Assembly (NCBI GenBank): GCA_002310195.1
Contig: DBYS01000014.1
Location: 10,484-31,949 of the forward strand
Source of the DNA: Bacteroidales bacterium UBA1180
GTDB taxonomy: Bacteria; Bacteroidota; Bacteroidia; Bacteroidales; Paludibacteraceae
Reading direction: 5' to 3'
DNA length: 21,466 bases
The notes under the pieces are model-generated. The model worked only from the letters and a program-made list of their open reading frames with translations, had not been told where the DNA came from and did no database searches. Position 1 is the first letter of the stretch. Each line of letters begins with the position of its first letter. A program made the translations under genes and the position numbers. Shown in pieces: positions 1 through 7,761 of the stretch.

Positions 1-1101
1 ATAGCGTCACAAGCATTGGAGGTAGTGCTTTCTTTGGTTGTAGCGGTTTGACCTCTGTGACCATCCCTAATAGCGTCACAAGCATTGGAGATGGTGCATT
101 CTCTGGTTGCAGCGGTTTGACCTCTGTGACGATTCCCAATAGCGTCACAAGCATTGGAGAGTATGCTTTCTCTGGTTGCAGCGGTTTGACCTCTGTGACG
201 ATTCCCAATAGCGTCACAGGCATTGAACGTGGTGCATTCAATGGTTGCAGCAGTTTGAACTCTGTGACTATAGGCAATAGCGTCACAAGCATTGGAGATT
301 ATGCTTTCTGGGGTTGCAGCAGTTTGACCTCTGTGACGATTCCCAATAGTGTCACAAGCATTGGAAATGAGGCTTTCGATTGGTGCAGCGGTTTGACCTC
401 TTTGACGATTCCGAATAGCGTCACAAGCATTGGAAATGATGCTTTCCGATATATAAACAACATAATCTATTCCGGAACGGCAACCGGTTCGCCATGGGGC
501 GCAAAAAGCGTAAATGGATATGTGGATGGCTATTTGGTATATAGTGATGCAACAAAGACAACTCTGCTTGGTTGTTCCGCTGCAGCTACAGGCGAGATTG
601 TTATCCCCAATAGCGTCACAAGCATTGGAGAGTATGCTTTCCATCAATGCAGCAGCTTGACATCTGTGACGATTCCCAATAGCGTCACAAGCATTGGAAG
701 TAGTGCTTTCTCTAGTTGCAGCGGTTTGACAAAGGTTAATATAACCGATATCGCGGCATGGTGTAATATAGCGTTTGGCGGCAGTTCCTCTAATCCATTG
801 AATTATGCAGGACATCTATTCGTCAATGATATTGAAGTAACTGATTTGGTTATTCCCAATAGCGTCACAAGCATTGGAGTATCGCTTTTTCAAAATTGCA
901 GCAGCTTGACCTCTGTAACCATTCCTAATAGCGTCACAAGCATTGGAGATAGGGCTTTCCGTTCTTGCAGCAGTTTGACCTCTGTGACGATTCCCAATAG
1001 TGTCACAAGCATTGGAAATTATGCTTTCCAAAATTGCAGCAGTTTGTCCACTGTGACCATTCCCAATAGCGTCACGAGCATTGGTAGCATTTTTAAGGGC
1101 T
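1..1101 (+). repeat. 69-bp coding repeats of the LRR region
   Basis: Fourteen copies of the sub-motif GCGTCACAAGCATTGG (a few with one or two changes) start at 4, 73, 142, 211, 280, 349, 418, 613, 682, 862, 931, 1000, 1069 and, just outside this span, 1261. Within blocks the spacing is exactly 69 bp (23 codons). The sub-motif is nearly invariant in DNA although codon choice could vary, which points to recent duplication or gene conversion rather than protein-level selection alone. Confidence 0.9.
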
Positions 1102-1997
1102 GTAATAATATAACTTCCGTAATATGGAATGCAAAAAACTGTAGTACATATAACTTTGGCACTCAAGTTGAATCGTTTGTTTTCGGAAATGACGTAGAGA
1201 TTATTCCTGACTCACTTTGTCAAGGAATGAACAAATTAACCTCCGTCACGATTCCCAATAACGTCACAGGCATTGGAGGAGGTGCCTTTGATGGTTGCAA
1301 CAACTTGGAAACCGTTTCGCTGGGTAACTCTTTGGAATCGATTGGGCCAAAGGCTTTCAACGGCTGCGAGCGAATTATTGATATCTACTGCTACGCGGAA
1401 CGCGTACCTACAGTACAATCGTCAACCTTCGATGGCGTCAGCCGCAAAGCTTACCTCTGGGTGCCGGCTAACCGCTTGCGCAACTACGAGACGCATGAGA
1501 TCTGGGGTGAGTTCCTCGTTCAGCCGATGGCTGCCGAAGATGTCAATACGAATACGGTAGCCGTCGTGCCGGATTACAACACCGCTAAAATCATCTGGAC
1601 GGTTGTCGAAAACGCTGACTCGTACAATATTACAATCACGGACAAAGACGGCAAGACCGTTTGCACACTCGTGTTCGATAGCAACGGCTTACTGCAGAGT
1701 ATAGCGTTTGGAGCTCCGAGCCGCAACAATGCGCCCGAGCAGACACAATACACCGGCTTCCGCTTTGAAGTATCCGGTCTGGAGGAAGGCACAGCATACG
1801 ACTACACGATTGTTGCCAAGGATGTAGCATCACAGACGCTCCAGACGTTCAACGGCTCATTCAAGACTTTGGGTGGCGCTGATGCTGTCGCAGATATCAA
1901 TGTTAACGCTGCATCGCACAAGATTTTCCGCGACGGCCAACTCTTCATCCTCCGCGATGGCAAGACCTACACCGTCCAAGGCCAGGAAGTGAAATAG
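1..1997 (+). CDS. BspA-like leucine-rich-repeat surface protein (5' partial)
   Basis: The frame is open to the left edge (codons in phase with base 3), so start and signal peptide lie outside. The visible part is built of 23-residue LRR_5/BspA repeats with the core NSVTSIG..AF..CS.LTSVTIP, in blocks at about 3-455, 600-750, 850-1100 and 1250-1375, separated by non-repeat islands typical of this family (the first carries YSGTATGSPWGAKS). A fibronectin-III-like domain follows (about 1530-1875), and the protein ends in a tail of about 27 residues with the core GQLFILRDGKTYTVQGQEVK. BspA-like proteins are surface or secreted proteins, several of which mediate adhesion; the ligand here is unknown. 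The same tail closes the three GH13 enzymes and a companion protein downstream, suggesting common export. A hairpin terminator follows the stop. LRR identity is certain; function is inferred. Confidence 0.9.
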   Translation, partial: SVTSIGGSAFFGCSGLTSVTIPNSVTSIGDGAFSGCSGLTSVTIPNSVTSIGEYAFSGCSGLTSVTIPNSVTGIERGAFNGCSSLNSVTIGNSVTSIGDYAFWGCSSLTSVTIPNSVTSIGNEAFDWCSGLTSLTIPNSVTSIGNDAFRYINNIIYSGTATGSPWGAKSVNGYVDGYLVYSDATKTTLLGCSAAATGEIVIPNSVTSIGEYAFHQCSSLTSVTIPNSVTSIGSSAFSSCSGLTKVNITDIAAWCNIAFGGSSSNPLNYAGHLFVNDIEVTDLVIPNSVTSIGVSLFQNCSSLTSVTIPNSVTSIGDRAFRSCSSLTSVTIPNSVTSIGNYAFQNCSSLSTVTIPNSVTSIGSIFKGCNNITSVIWNAKNCSTYNFGTQVESFVFGNDVEIIPDSLCQGMNKLTSVTIPNNVTGIGGGAFDGCNNLETVSLGNSLESIGPKAFNGCERIIDIYCYAERVPTVQSSTFDGVSRKAYLWVPANRLRNYETHEIWGEFLVQPMAAEDVNTNTVAVVPDYNTAKIIWTVVENADSYNITITDKDGKTVCTLVFDSNGLLQSIAFGAPSRNNAPEQTQYTGFRFEVSGLEEGTAYDYTIVAKDVASQTLQTFNGSFKTLGGADAVADINVNAASHKIFRDGQLFILRDGKTYTVQGQEVK

Positions 1998-2019
1998 CAG
2001 ACAACCTGTTCATTAACAA

Positions 2020-2053
2020 TACGAGCGGCTCAATGAGTCGCTCGTACTTTATT
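2020..2053 (+). terminator. Hairpin terminator after the BspA-like gene
   Basis: TACGAGCG pairs with CGCTCGTA, extended by a G-T pair and CTC/GAG around an AAT loop (2020-2046), about 12 bp in all. CTTTATTT follows. It lies 23 bp after the stop codon at 1995-1997. Confidence 0.75.
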
Positions 2054-2372
2054 TAGGAAGTCCCGTACGTAAGAATTGAAAGAGACCGATAAATATTATT
2101 CCGTTATCATCTGTCCACGGAGCAATATCATCGCCTACAATTACCACTTTGCGGAAGCTATCATCGATACGCTTTAGCGAATTCAATTCCTGTTGGCGTT
2201 TGTCTTCATCATCAATCCGATACGCTGACTGGATGTAGTATTTATCTTGCCCGTTTGTGGCGATAAAATCCACCTCGTACTGCTTTTGTTGTTGTTTGCC
2301 GTCTTGCATCTCACGCACTTCCACAACGCCTACATCAGCCAGAAAACCAAAAATCCGTAAGTGATTGATAAA
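2049..2372 (-). pseudogene. C-terminal remnant of a DUF4143-type AAA+ ATPase gene
   Basis: On the minus strand the frame from 2372 to the stop at 2049-2051 reads as the last 107 or so residues of the ATP-binding protein family with a C-terminal DUF4143 domain: LRIFGFLADVGVVEVRE, then QYEVDFIATNGQDKYYIQSA, a KRQQELNSLKRIDDSF segment and a final APWTDDNGIIFIGLFQFL. Family members are usually around 400 residues or more, so the P-loop ATPase part is missing. The frame is closed upstream by a stop at 2373-2375. A GTG at 2322-2324 could start a 91-residue product, but it would lack the catalytic domain. A Bacteroidetes-type promoter still faces it from 2500-2531, so the promoter-proximal coding part seems to have been deleted. 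Family assignment is from recalled family sequences. Confidence 0.75.
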
Positions 2373-2499
2373 CTAAAAAGAAAAAATCGCCCTCAACAGA
2401 AACCCGCGCGTACTTATTCGGAAGTTTCTTCAGGCGATGTTCATTCTCCTATTTCGAGTTGCGCTACCGATACCCTTCGAACCTCGAAGAATGCGACTG

Positions 2500-2531
2500 C
2501 AAAGATACAACATTTTTTTGATATTTGCAAA
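2500..2531 (-). promoter_or_regulatory. Promoter facing the ATPase remnant
   Basis: Read on the minus strand: TTTG (2531-2528), 20 nt, TATCTTTG (2507-2500). The -33 box lies within the palindrome ATATTTGCAAATAT (2521-2534). No intact gene follows; transcription would run through about 125 nt of decayed DNA into the remnant. Confidence 0.65.
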
Positions 2532-2584
2532 TATTTCTCCGCATTTTGGTGCAAATTTGCACTAAATTACGGCCTAACGAGTAT

Positions 2585-2633
2585 ACTCTTCATCCTCCGT
2601 GGCGACAAGACCTGCACCGTCCAAGGCCAGGAG
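2585..2633 (+). pseudogene. Relic of a secreted-protein C-terminal tail
   Basis: These 49 bp match the tail-coding end of the BspA-like gene (1940-1988) with about six mismatches and no gaps, and read LFILRGDKTCTVQGQE where the gene reads LFILRDGKTYTVQGQE. No gene surrounds it: the frame continues for about 110 codons beyond the point where the tail should stop, in AT-rich DNA without domain character. It is best read as the last trace of a deleted or recombined tail-bearing gene. Confidence 0.7.
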
Positions 2634-2937
2634 CACACGAACTGCATTCGCACCGCATACACACCGCATCGACTCTTTATACACAAAAAAGGGGGTGATT
2701 ACCGGGTGATTACCTCGTTATTACTTTGTGATTTCGGGGATATTAGGCTACTGTCGCCCTGTTTTAACTATCAGAGTATCAGCCAATCTTGGATGATTAG
2801 GTTTATTATTTTATACACAAAAACCGTGCCAAACTTTGCTAGACACCTCTCATTACTTATTTTTGCTCACTCTCAAGGTCACATCACCCACATTTCTGAC
2901 AAAATTCACAATTGTCAGCAGAAAAAGTCGAAAATAC
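2634..2937. other. Intergenic stretch without a recognisable gene
   Basis: Together with the decayed DNA at 2376-2584 this fills the gap before the lipoprotein gene. A long open frame crosses it (2361-2963, plus strand), but it spans the tail relic and AT-rich sequence and ends inside the lipoprotein promoter, so I do not call it. Visible items are the short tandem GGTGATTACC (2695-2704 and 2706-2715) and a 14-bp direct repeat TTTATACACAAAAA at 2676-2689 and 2810-2823. Confidence 0.5.
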
Positions 2938-2968
2938 TTGCAATTCTGGCATTTTTTTTGTAACTTTG
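2938..2968 (+). promoter_or_regulatory. Promoter of the lipoprotein gene
   Basis: TTG (2938-2940), 20 nt, TAACTTTG (2961-2968). The start codon at 3027 leaves a leader of about 50 nt, most of it a tandem duplication. Confidence 0.75.
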
Positions 2969-2979
2969 CAGACGAAACT

Positions 2980-3025
2980 ATTAAATCAACCATTTCAACA
3001 GAATTAAATCAACCATTTCAACAGA
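2980..3025 (+). repeat. Perfect 23-bp tandem duplication in the leader
   Basis: The unit beginning ATTAAATCAACC and ending TTTCAACAGA occurs twice without mismatch (2980-3002 and 3003-3025) and ends one base before the ATG at 3027. It makes up nearly the whole predicted 5' untranslated region. The related string TCAACCATTACCAAC lies in the leader of the amylase operon (about 4066-4080). Confidence 0.95.
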
Positions 3026-3026
3026 T

Positions 3027-4064
3027 ATGAAAAAGTTTACATTCTTGGCACTGATAGCAGCGCTGGTGCTCACCGGTTGCGAGCAGCCTGTGGTCATTCC
3101 CGAAGATCTGCACTCGTTTGACGGAATATGGGGACTGTCGCAAGACAAAGACCCCGCAGCCGGCGGACAGTACAGCGAGTACATCCGCTTCAATCAGCAG
3201 AACACGTTCGAGTACTTCTTCCTCAGCGACGCCACATACACGTACCACCGCGGCACGTACAAGATCAACCAAGGCAACGTAACCTTTACCTACAAAGGTC
3301 TACGGCGGTTCGACGTAGTGGAGAAGATCGCCCGCTACACCAACGATTATTACGTGGAGGACAGTCCCGATCAGGCCGCGTTCACCATTGCCGAACTGGG
3401 TTCGGACAGGATGACATTCAAGACCGCAAACAAACAGCGCGTCTATTTCTATAAGGTCGAAGCCGTCAAGGGATGGAAAGAGGAGTTCTCCGCACCCGAA
3501 TTGGAGGTGACGGAAGCGAACCTGGCCCGCCAATGGGATCAGCTGGATTTCTTTCAGGCTGTGGTCGGCGGTACAACGTGGTGGTACTTCTACGAACCCG
3601 AGAAACAAGGTATCACGCTGTTGGCCGACGGTGCGATGGGCCAATGCCCGTTCTGGGAGAGCCGCATATTGGAGAACAGACTCGCCGCCGGCACTATGCT
3701 GACCGACGAGCGGGTTGCCGTCGATCCGGAAGATTGCAGCTGGAGTCTGAGCAAGGATTCGGTGTTCATGACCTGCACGAAGTACGTCGCCTACAAGACT
3801 GACGCAAACGGCAACCGCACGGATGAACGCACCGTGACACCGCAGGAACCGGTACGGATCAAGTTCGTCGTGCAAGTGCTCACAGACTATTACTGCATCC
3901 TATATAACACGGAAACACAATTATTCCATGCCTTCGGCAAGCACACAGAAAAAGCCTCTTCGGCGCCGATACGCCGACAAAATGAAAGTTTTGGCACTTT
4001 TTCGGAGAAAAGATTTGCAAATTCAAAAAATTTTGATTATATTTGCGGGCTTTTTGAAAATTAA
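3027..4064 (+). CDS. Secreted lipoprotein of unknown function
   Basis: The protein has 345 residues and begins with a lipoprotein signal peptide (MKKFTFLALIAALVLTGC; lipobox LTGC, lipidated Cys18). The rest is a mature chain without a family I recognise, rich in aromatic residues and beta-type sequence (for example GIWGLSQDKD, TYTYHRGTYKI, TTWWYFYEPEKQ). The last 35-40 residues look unlike the rest and are encoded by the promoter region of the downstream amylase operon (TTTG at 4014, TATATTTG at 4038), so the natural stop was probably lost and the frame reads on. It lacks the C-terminal tail of its neighbours, as expected for a lipid-anchored protein. Its position before the amylase genes allows a role in glycan use, but that is only inference. 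It has its own promoter. Confidence 0.8.
   Translation: MKKFTFLALIAALVLTGCEQPVVIPEDLHSFDGIWGLSQDKDPAAGGQYSEYIRFNQQNTFEYFFLSDATYTYHRGTYKINQGNVTFTYKGLRRFDVVEKIARYTNDYYVEDSPDQAAFTIAELGSDRMTFKTANKQRVYFYKVEAVKGWKEEFSAPELEVTEANLARQWDQLDFFQAVVGGTTWWYFYEPEKQGITLLADGAMGQCPFWESRILENRLAAGTMLTDERVAVDPEDCSWSLSKDSVFMTCTKYVAYKTDANGNRTDERTVTPQEPVRIKFVVQVLTDYYCILYNTETQLFHAFGKHTEKASSAPIRRQNESFGTFSEKRFANSKNFDYICGLFEN
4014..4045 (+). promoter_or_regulatory. Promoter of the amylase operon, inside the lipoprotein frame
   Basis: TTTG (4014-4017), 20 nt, TATATTTG (4038-4045). The lipoprotein stop is at 4062-4064, so the whole promoter is inside that frame. The first amylase ATG is at 4100. No comparable promoter was seen in front of the next four genes. 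Confidence 0.75.
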
Positions 4065-4099
4065 GTCAACCATTACCAACTAACACAAAACCGTTTTTG

Positions 4100-5890
4100 A
4101 TGAAAAAGATACTGACAATTCTGGCAGTCATCTGCATGGCGGTAACGATGCACGCTGCATCGTACGGCATACTGGTGAACGGCAAGACGTATTTTGCCGC
4201 GGAGTACAAGGGCAAAGACAGCATGACCGGCGAGTACGACGAGTACCTGGCGCATGTCTCGTTCAAGAACGGCGACTCGTTCACGCTCTATGATGCCGAG
4301 AACAAAGCCGCATGGGCGGTAGTTCTGGATACGTACTCGGAGAAGGGCTTCACGAAGGATGGCAACAAGTACACAACCACCAACACAGGTTGTTACGACT
4401 GTTACATCAAGCTCAAATGGGAAGCGGACCAGCTCTATATCGGCAAGGGTTCGAACTGCGGCGAAGGCGAGGATATAAGCGACATCTACACCGGCGCTGT
4501 GCCTCATCAGTGCGAGGCAGTGATGATGCAGGCGTTCTATAACGAGTCGTATGACCCGAAAGCAGCAGGTGTGAGCGAGTACGGCGACACGAAGTGGACA
4601 ACTCTGACAGCCCAAGCGAATGAGATCGGCGCGTACTTTGATTACGTATGGTTGCCGCCCAGCGCGAACGGCGACGGCGCGGGTTATCACCCGAAACAAT
4701 ACAGCAACCAAAACTCAAACTGGGGTACGCGCGACGAACTCGACGCACTGATCAGCGCCCTGCACAACGCGGGCAGTAAGGTTGTGGCGGACATTGTGAT
4801 CAACCACTGCGCAGGCTGGACTACCTGGTGCGATTTCCCGACGATGGATTTCGGCGAGTACGGCGTGTTCCAGCCGGACGCTTCGTATATCTGCAAGAAC
4901 GATGAGGTGAACCTCAATCCCGATGCCGGCGCATGTTACGGCGCTGCCACGGGTAACAACGATGACGGTGAGAACTGGGACGGCGCACGTGACTGGAGTC
5001 ATGACATGCCCAAGGTGCAGGAGATGTTCATCGCTTACCTGAAATGGATGCGCAATGTGATGCACTACGACGGTTTCCGTTACGACAAAGGCGACGGATT
5101 CAACAACTGGCATCACCACAACTACAACAAGCATGCTAAACCGGAGATCGCGTTCATGGAGTGCTACTCCGGCACCGATCAAATCTGGAGCCGCATACAA
5201 GGTGCGGAATATGACCTGATGGCCCTGGATTTTGACCTCAAGTGGCATGTGTTCAACTCCTTCGCAGGCTGGGATTACAGCAAGGGTCGCGGCGATTGTA
5301 TCATGAGTCGCGGCAACGGCCGTCACTCGGTTACGTTCATCGAGAGTCACGACTGGTTCCTTCGTCCGGACAATGAGAATGAGTTCTGCGGTCGCGGCAA
5401 CTCGATGAAGCCGGAGATCAAAGCCCGTCTGATGCAGGCAAACGCTTTCCTGCTCTCGATGCCCGGCGTGCCGTGCGTGTTCTATCCGCACTGGAAGAAG
5501 TACAAAGAAGACCTCAAGCCGATGATCACTGCACGTAAGTGGGCGGGCGTTCACAGCGAGAGCGAGGTAAAAGACGAATACTCTACAGCAACCGGCTATC
5601 AGGCTACAATCGTCGGTAAGAACGGCTGGCTGATCCTGTGCCTCGGCGACAAAGCCAACAAGCAAGGCTTCCAAGGTTACACTTTGGCTGCAAGCAACTA
5701 CAGCACGATGGACGGTCACAACGAGAGCTTTGAGATGTGGGTGAACAGTTCCAAACCGATACCAACGGATATCGGCGATCAGCTGTCAGCCATCAGCAGT
5801 CAGAAAGTTGAGAAGTTCATCGAGAACGGGCAACTCTTCATTCGCCATGGCGAGAAGACCTACGACATTTTTGGAAACGTGATCAAATAA
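4100..5890 (+). CDS. Secreted GH13 alpha-amylase (first tandem copy)
   Basis: A glycoside hydrolase family 13 enzyme of 596 residues, expected to cut alpha-1,4 links in starch-like glucans outside the cell. The start is ATG 4100 (MKKILTILAVICMAVTMHA, a Sec signal); an adjacent TTG at 4097 is less likely. Residues about 20-115 form a beta-rich module (SYGILVNGKTYF ... YIKLKWEADQLYIG), probably carbohydrate-binding, shared with the next two genes. The GH13 barrel follows with all conserved regions: DIVINH (D231-H236), GFRYDKGDGF (nucleophile D329), FMECYSG (acid/base E354) and ESHDW (D418). A beta-rich C-terminal part and the common tail (core ENGQLFIRHGEKTYDIFG) follow. Just before the tail, residues about 560-569 are encoded by a heptamer repeat. 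The segment FYNESY replaces the FYWDSY of its paralogue. The next gene begins 9 bp downstream. The family is certain; substrate detail is inferred. Confidence 0.93.
   Translation: MKKILTILAVICMAVTMHAASYGILVNGKTYFAAEYKGKDSMTGEYDEYLAHVSFKNGDSFTLYDAENKAAWAVVLDTYSEKGFTKDGNKYTTTNTGCYDCYIKLKWEADQLYIGKGSNCGEGEDISDIYTGAVPHQCEAVMMQAFYNESYDPKAAGVSEYGDTKWTTLTAQANEIGAYFDYVWLPPSANGDGAGYHPKQYSNQNSNWGTRDELDALISALHNAGSKVVADIVINHCAGWTTWCDFPTMDFGEYGVFQPDASYICKNDEVNLNPDAGACYGAATGNNDDGENWDGARDWSHDMPKVQEMFIAYLKWMRNVMHYDGFRYDKGDGFNNWHHHNYNKHAKPEIAFMECYSGTDQIWSRIQGAEYDLMALDFDLKWHVFNSFAGWDYSKGRGDCIMSRGNGRHSVTFIESHDWFLRPDNENEFCGRGNSMKPEIKARLMQANAFLLSMPGVPCVFYPHWKKYKEDLKPMITARKWAGVHSESEVKDEYSTATGYQATIVGKNGWLILCLGDKANKQGFQGYTLAASNYSTMDGHNESFEMWVNSSKPIPTDIGDQLSAISSQKVEKFIENGQLFIRHGEKTYDIFGNVIK
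5778..5805 (+). repeat. Heptamer tandem repeat inside amylase 1
   Basis: Four consecutive 7-bp units of the form RTCAGCN (ATCAGCT, GTCAGCC, ATCAGCA, then the degenerate GTCAGAA). It encodes DQLSAISSQK between the catalytic part and the tail. The paralogous amylase has no such repeat at the same place. A matching array is in topB at 12442-12469. Confidence 0.8.
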
Positions 5891-5899
5891 CACAATACA

Positions 5900-7711
5900 A
5901 TGAAAAAGACTATAACAATGCTATTTCTGCTCTGTGCAGCGATGTTGCAGGCACAGAACTATGGCATCCTTGTCAACGGCAAGACGTATTTCGCCGGATC
6001 GAAAGTTGATGAGTTCGAAGGCTTCCAGCAGTACCTGGCGCACGTACAAGTCAATAGCGGCGATTATTGCCAGCTGTACGATGCCGATAACAAAGCTGCA
6101 TGGGCAGTGGATGTCAACCAGTACTCGGAGAGCGGTTTTGCGCGTAACGGCGACCGCATCAACATCACCGTGACAGGTTGCTACGACTTCTACATCAAGC
6201 TTAAGTACGAAGCCGACGAGCTGTACATCGGCCCGGGTTCGGGTTGCGGCAGCGGTCAGGACATCTCGGGTGACACGCCGATCACTCCGGGTTATTCAGG
6301 CTCTGCTCCGGCCAAGTGCACGGATGTGATGTTCCAAGCGTTCTATTGGGACAGCTACACCGATAAGGGCTACGGCCGCACCAAATGGATTGACCTGTTG
6401 GATGAGAGCAACGGTCAGAGCCAGGCCGAAGAGATCGGCAAATGGTTTGATCTTGTATGGTTACCGCCAATGTCCAAATCCACCGGTGGCACAGGTTACC
6501 TGCCTGTTACCTATAGCAGTCTTGACGGGGCTTGGGGATCAAGAAACAATCTTATCAAGCTTGTTACTACTCTGCACCGCAACGGCGCAAAGGTCGTAGC
6601 GGACATCGTAATTAACCATGTAGCCGGCAGCAGCGGATGGTGTACATTCTCCAAACTGGACTTCGGCGAGTACGGCAAATTCCAGCCCACAGCTGCATGG
6701 ATCTGCCAGACCGATGAGATGAACTCCAGCAGCGAAGCCGGTGACTGCAAAGGCAAAGCCACGGGCGCAGCTGATGACGGTTATGGCAGTGAAGCAAACT
6801 ATGACTCCGGGCGCGACTGGGATCACAACAACTCCAAGGTGCGCGACATGTGCAAGGCTTACCTCAAATGGCTGAGAAACGACATCAAGATCGACGGCTT
6901 CCGTTACGATTATTGCAAGGGTTTCCACAACAGCCATATCAACGAGTACAATACTGCCGCACAAGCGTACTTCTCCGTGATGGAGATGTGGGACGGCGAT
7001 GTGAATGTACTGCAGTCGCACCTGAACGATGCAGGATGGAACACGCTGACCTTTGATTTCGCAACGAAGTACCAGGCCTTCAACAACGGCATTGCGTCCG
7101 ACTACTACCAAGGTCTGAAAGGTGCCGGTCTGCCCGGTGCAGGCAAAGCACGCTACGCCGTGACGTTCCTCGACAGCCATGACTCGTTCCAGCGAGACAA
7201 CAACGAGTTCTGCGGATTGAATAACTCGATGAAGTATCCGGGCAAGATCCAGCAGTGCTATGCTTACCTGCTATCCATGCCGGGTGTGCCCTTGGTATTC
7301 TATCCGCACTGGGTGAAGTTCAAGGACAAAATCAAACCGATGATCAATGCGCGCTACAAAACAGGTGTACATAGTGAGTCGGCAGTGAGCGATGAGGCAG
7401 GCAACGGCTACTACAAAGCCACAATCACCGGCACAAACGGTGAGATCCGTCTGCTCGTTGGCCCGAACTCCGGCTACAACACTACACCGAGCGGTTACAC
7501 ACTGGCCGTGAAAGGCGAGAACTACGGCGTGTATTACAAGACTAACACAAACCGCGGCGACAAAGACAAAAACCGCCAGAACCTCACACCCGTTGAGGAA
7601 ATTAAGAGCCAGGAGCCGATAGCCAAAGGCGAGAAGTTCATCGAAAACGGACAGCTCTTCATCCGTTGCGGCGAACAAGTATTCGACCTGATGGGAAGGA
7701 AAGTAAAATAA
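5900..7711 (+). CDS. Secreted GH13 alpha-amylase (second tandem copy)
   Basis: A 603-residue paralogue of the preceding enzyme, starting 9 bp after its stop and surely co-transcribed. Signal peptide MKKTITMLFLLCAAMLQAQ, then the shared module (NYGILVNGKTYFA ... YIKLKYEADELYIG, residues about 20-115), a short Gly/Pro linker and the GH13 barrel. Conserved sites: DIVINH (D235-H240), GFRYDYCKGF (nucleophile D337), VMEMWDGD (acid/base E362) and DSHDSF (D428). Shared segments such as FYPHW, NSMK and GVHSES show that the two genes arose by tandem duplication, but substrate-loop regions differ (FYWDSY here against FYNESY), so specificity may have diverged. The protein ends with the common tail (core ENGQLFIRCGEQVFDLMG). 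Expected reaction: endo-cleavage of alpha-1,4-glucans. Confidence 0.93.
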   Translation: MKKTITMLFLLCAAMLQAQNYGILVNGKTYFAGSKVDEFEGFQQYLAHVQVNSGDYCQLYDADNKAAWAVDVNQYSESGFARNGDRINITVTGCYDFYIKLKYEADELYIGPGSGCGSGQDISGDTPITPGYSGSAPAKCTDVMFQAFYWDSYTDKGYGRTKWIDLLDESNGQSQAEEIGKWFDLVWLPPMSKSTGGTGYLPVTYSSLDGAWGSRNNLIKLVTTLHRNGAKVVADIVINHVAGSSGWCTFSKLDFGEYGKFQPTAAWICQTDEMNSSSEAGDCKGKATGAADDGYGSEANYDSGRDWDHNNSKVRDMCKAYLKWLRNDIKIDGFRYDYCKGFHNSHINEYNTAAQAYFSVMEMWDGDVNVLQSHLNDAGWNTLTFDFATKYQAFNNGIASDYYQGLKGAGLPGAGKARYAVTFLDSHDSFQRDNNEFCGLNNSMKYPGKIQQCYAYLLSMPGVPLVFYPHWVKFKDKIKPMINARYKTGVHSESAVSDEAGNGYYKATITGTNGEIRLLVGPNSGYNTTPSGYTLAVKGENYGVYYKTNTNRGDKDKNRQNLTPVEEIKSQEPIAKGEKFIENGQLFIRCGEQVFDLMGRKVK

Positions 7712-7761
7712 GGCAAAATGCAATGCATAATGCACTATATATATCAAAACGTAATACCACG

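Noticed and set aside
1..1101. CRISPR-like regular repeats
   Set aside because: The 69-bp period is a multiple of three, the frame stays open and the translation is a clear BspA-type LRR protein; the sequence between repeats is not spacer-like.
1914..1997. Standard type IX secretion C-terminal domain
   Set aside because: The known sorting domain is about 70-100 residues with a YPNP-like start and an Ig fold; the tail here is about 27 residues and lacks those marks, so I report it as a separate motif.
2361..2963. Open frame of 200 codons on the plus strand
   Set aside because: It starts at a GTG in the ATPase remnant, crosses the tail relic and AT-rich DNA and ends in the lipoprotein promoter. 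It shows no domain or signal peptide.
4715..5719. 334-codon minus-strand frame opposite amylase 1
   Set aside because: The plus strand carries all GH13 catalytic motifs; the reverse frame is low in domain character and a shadow.
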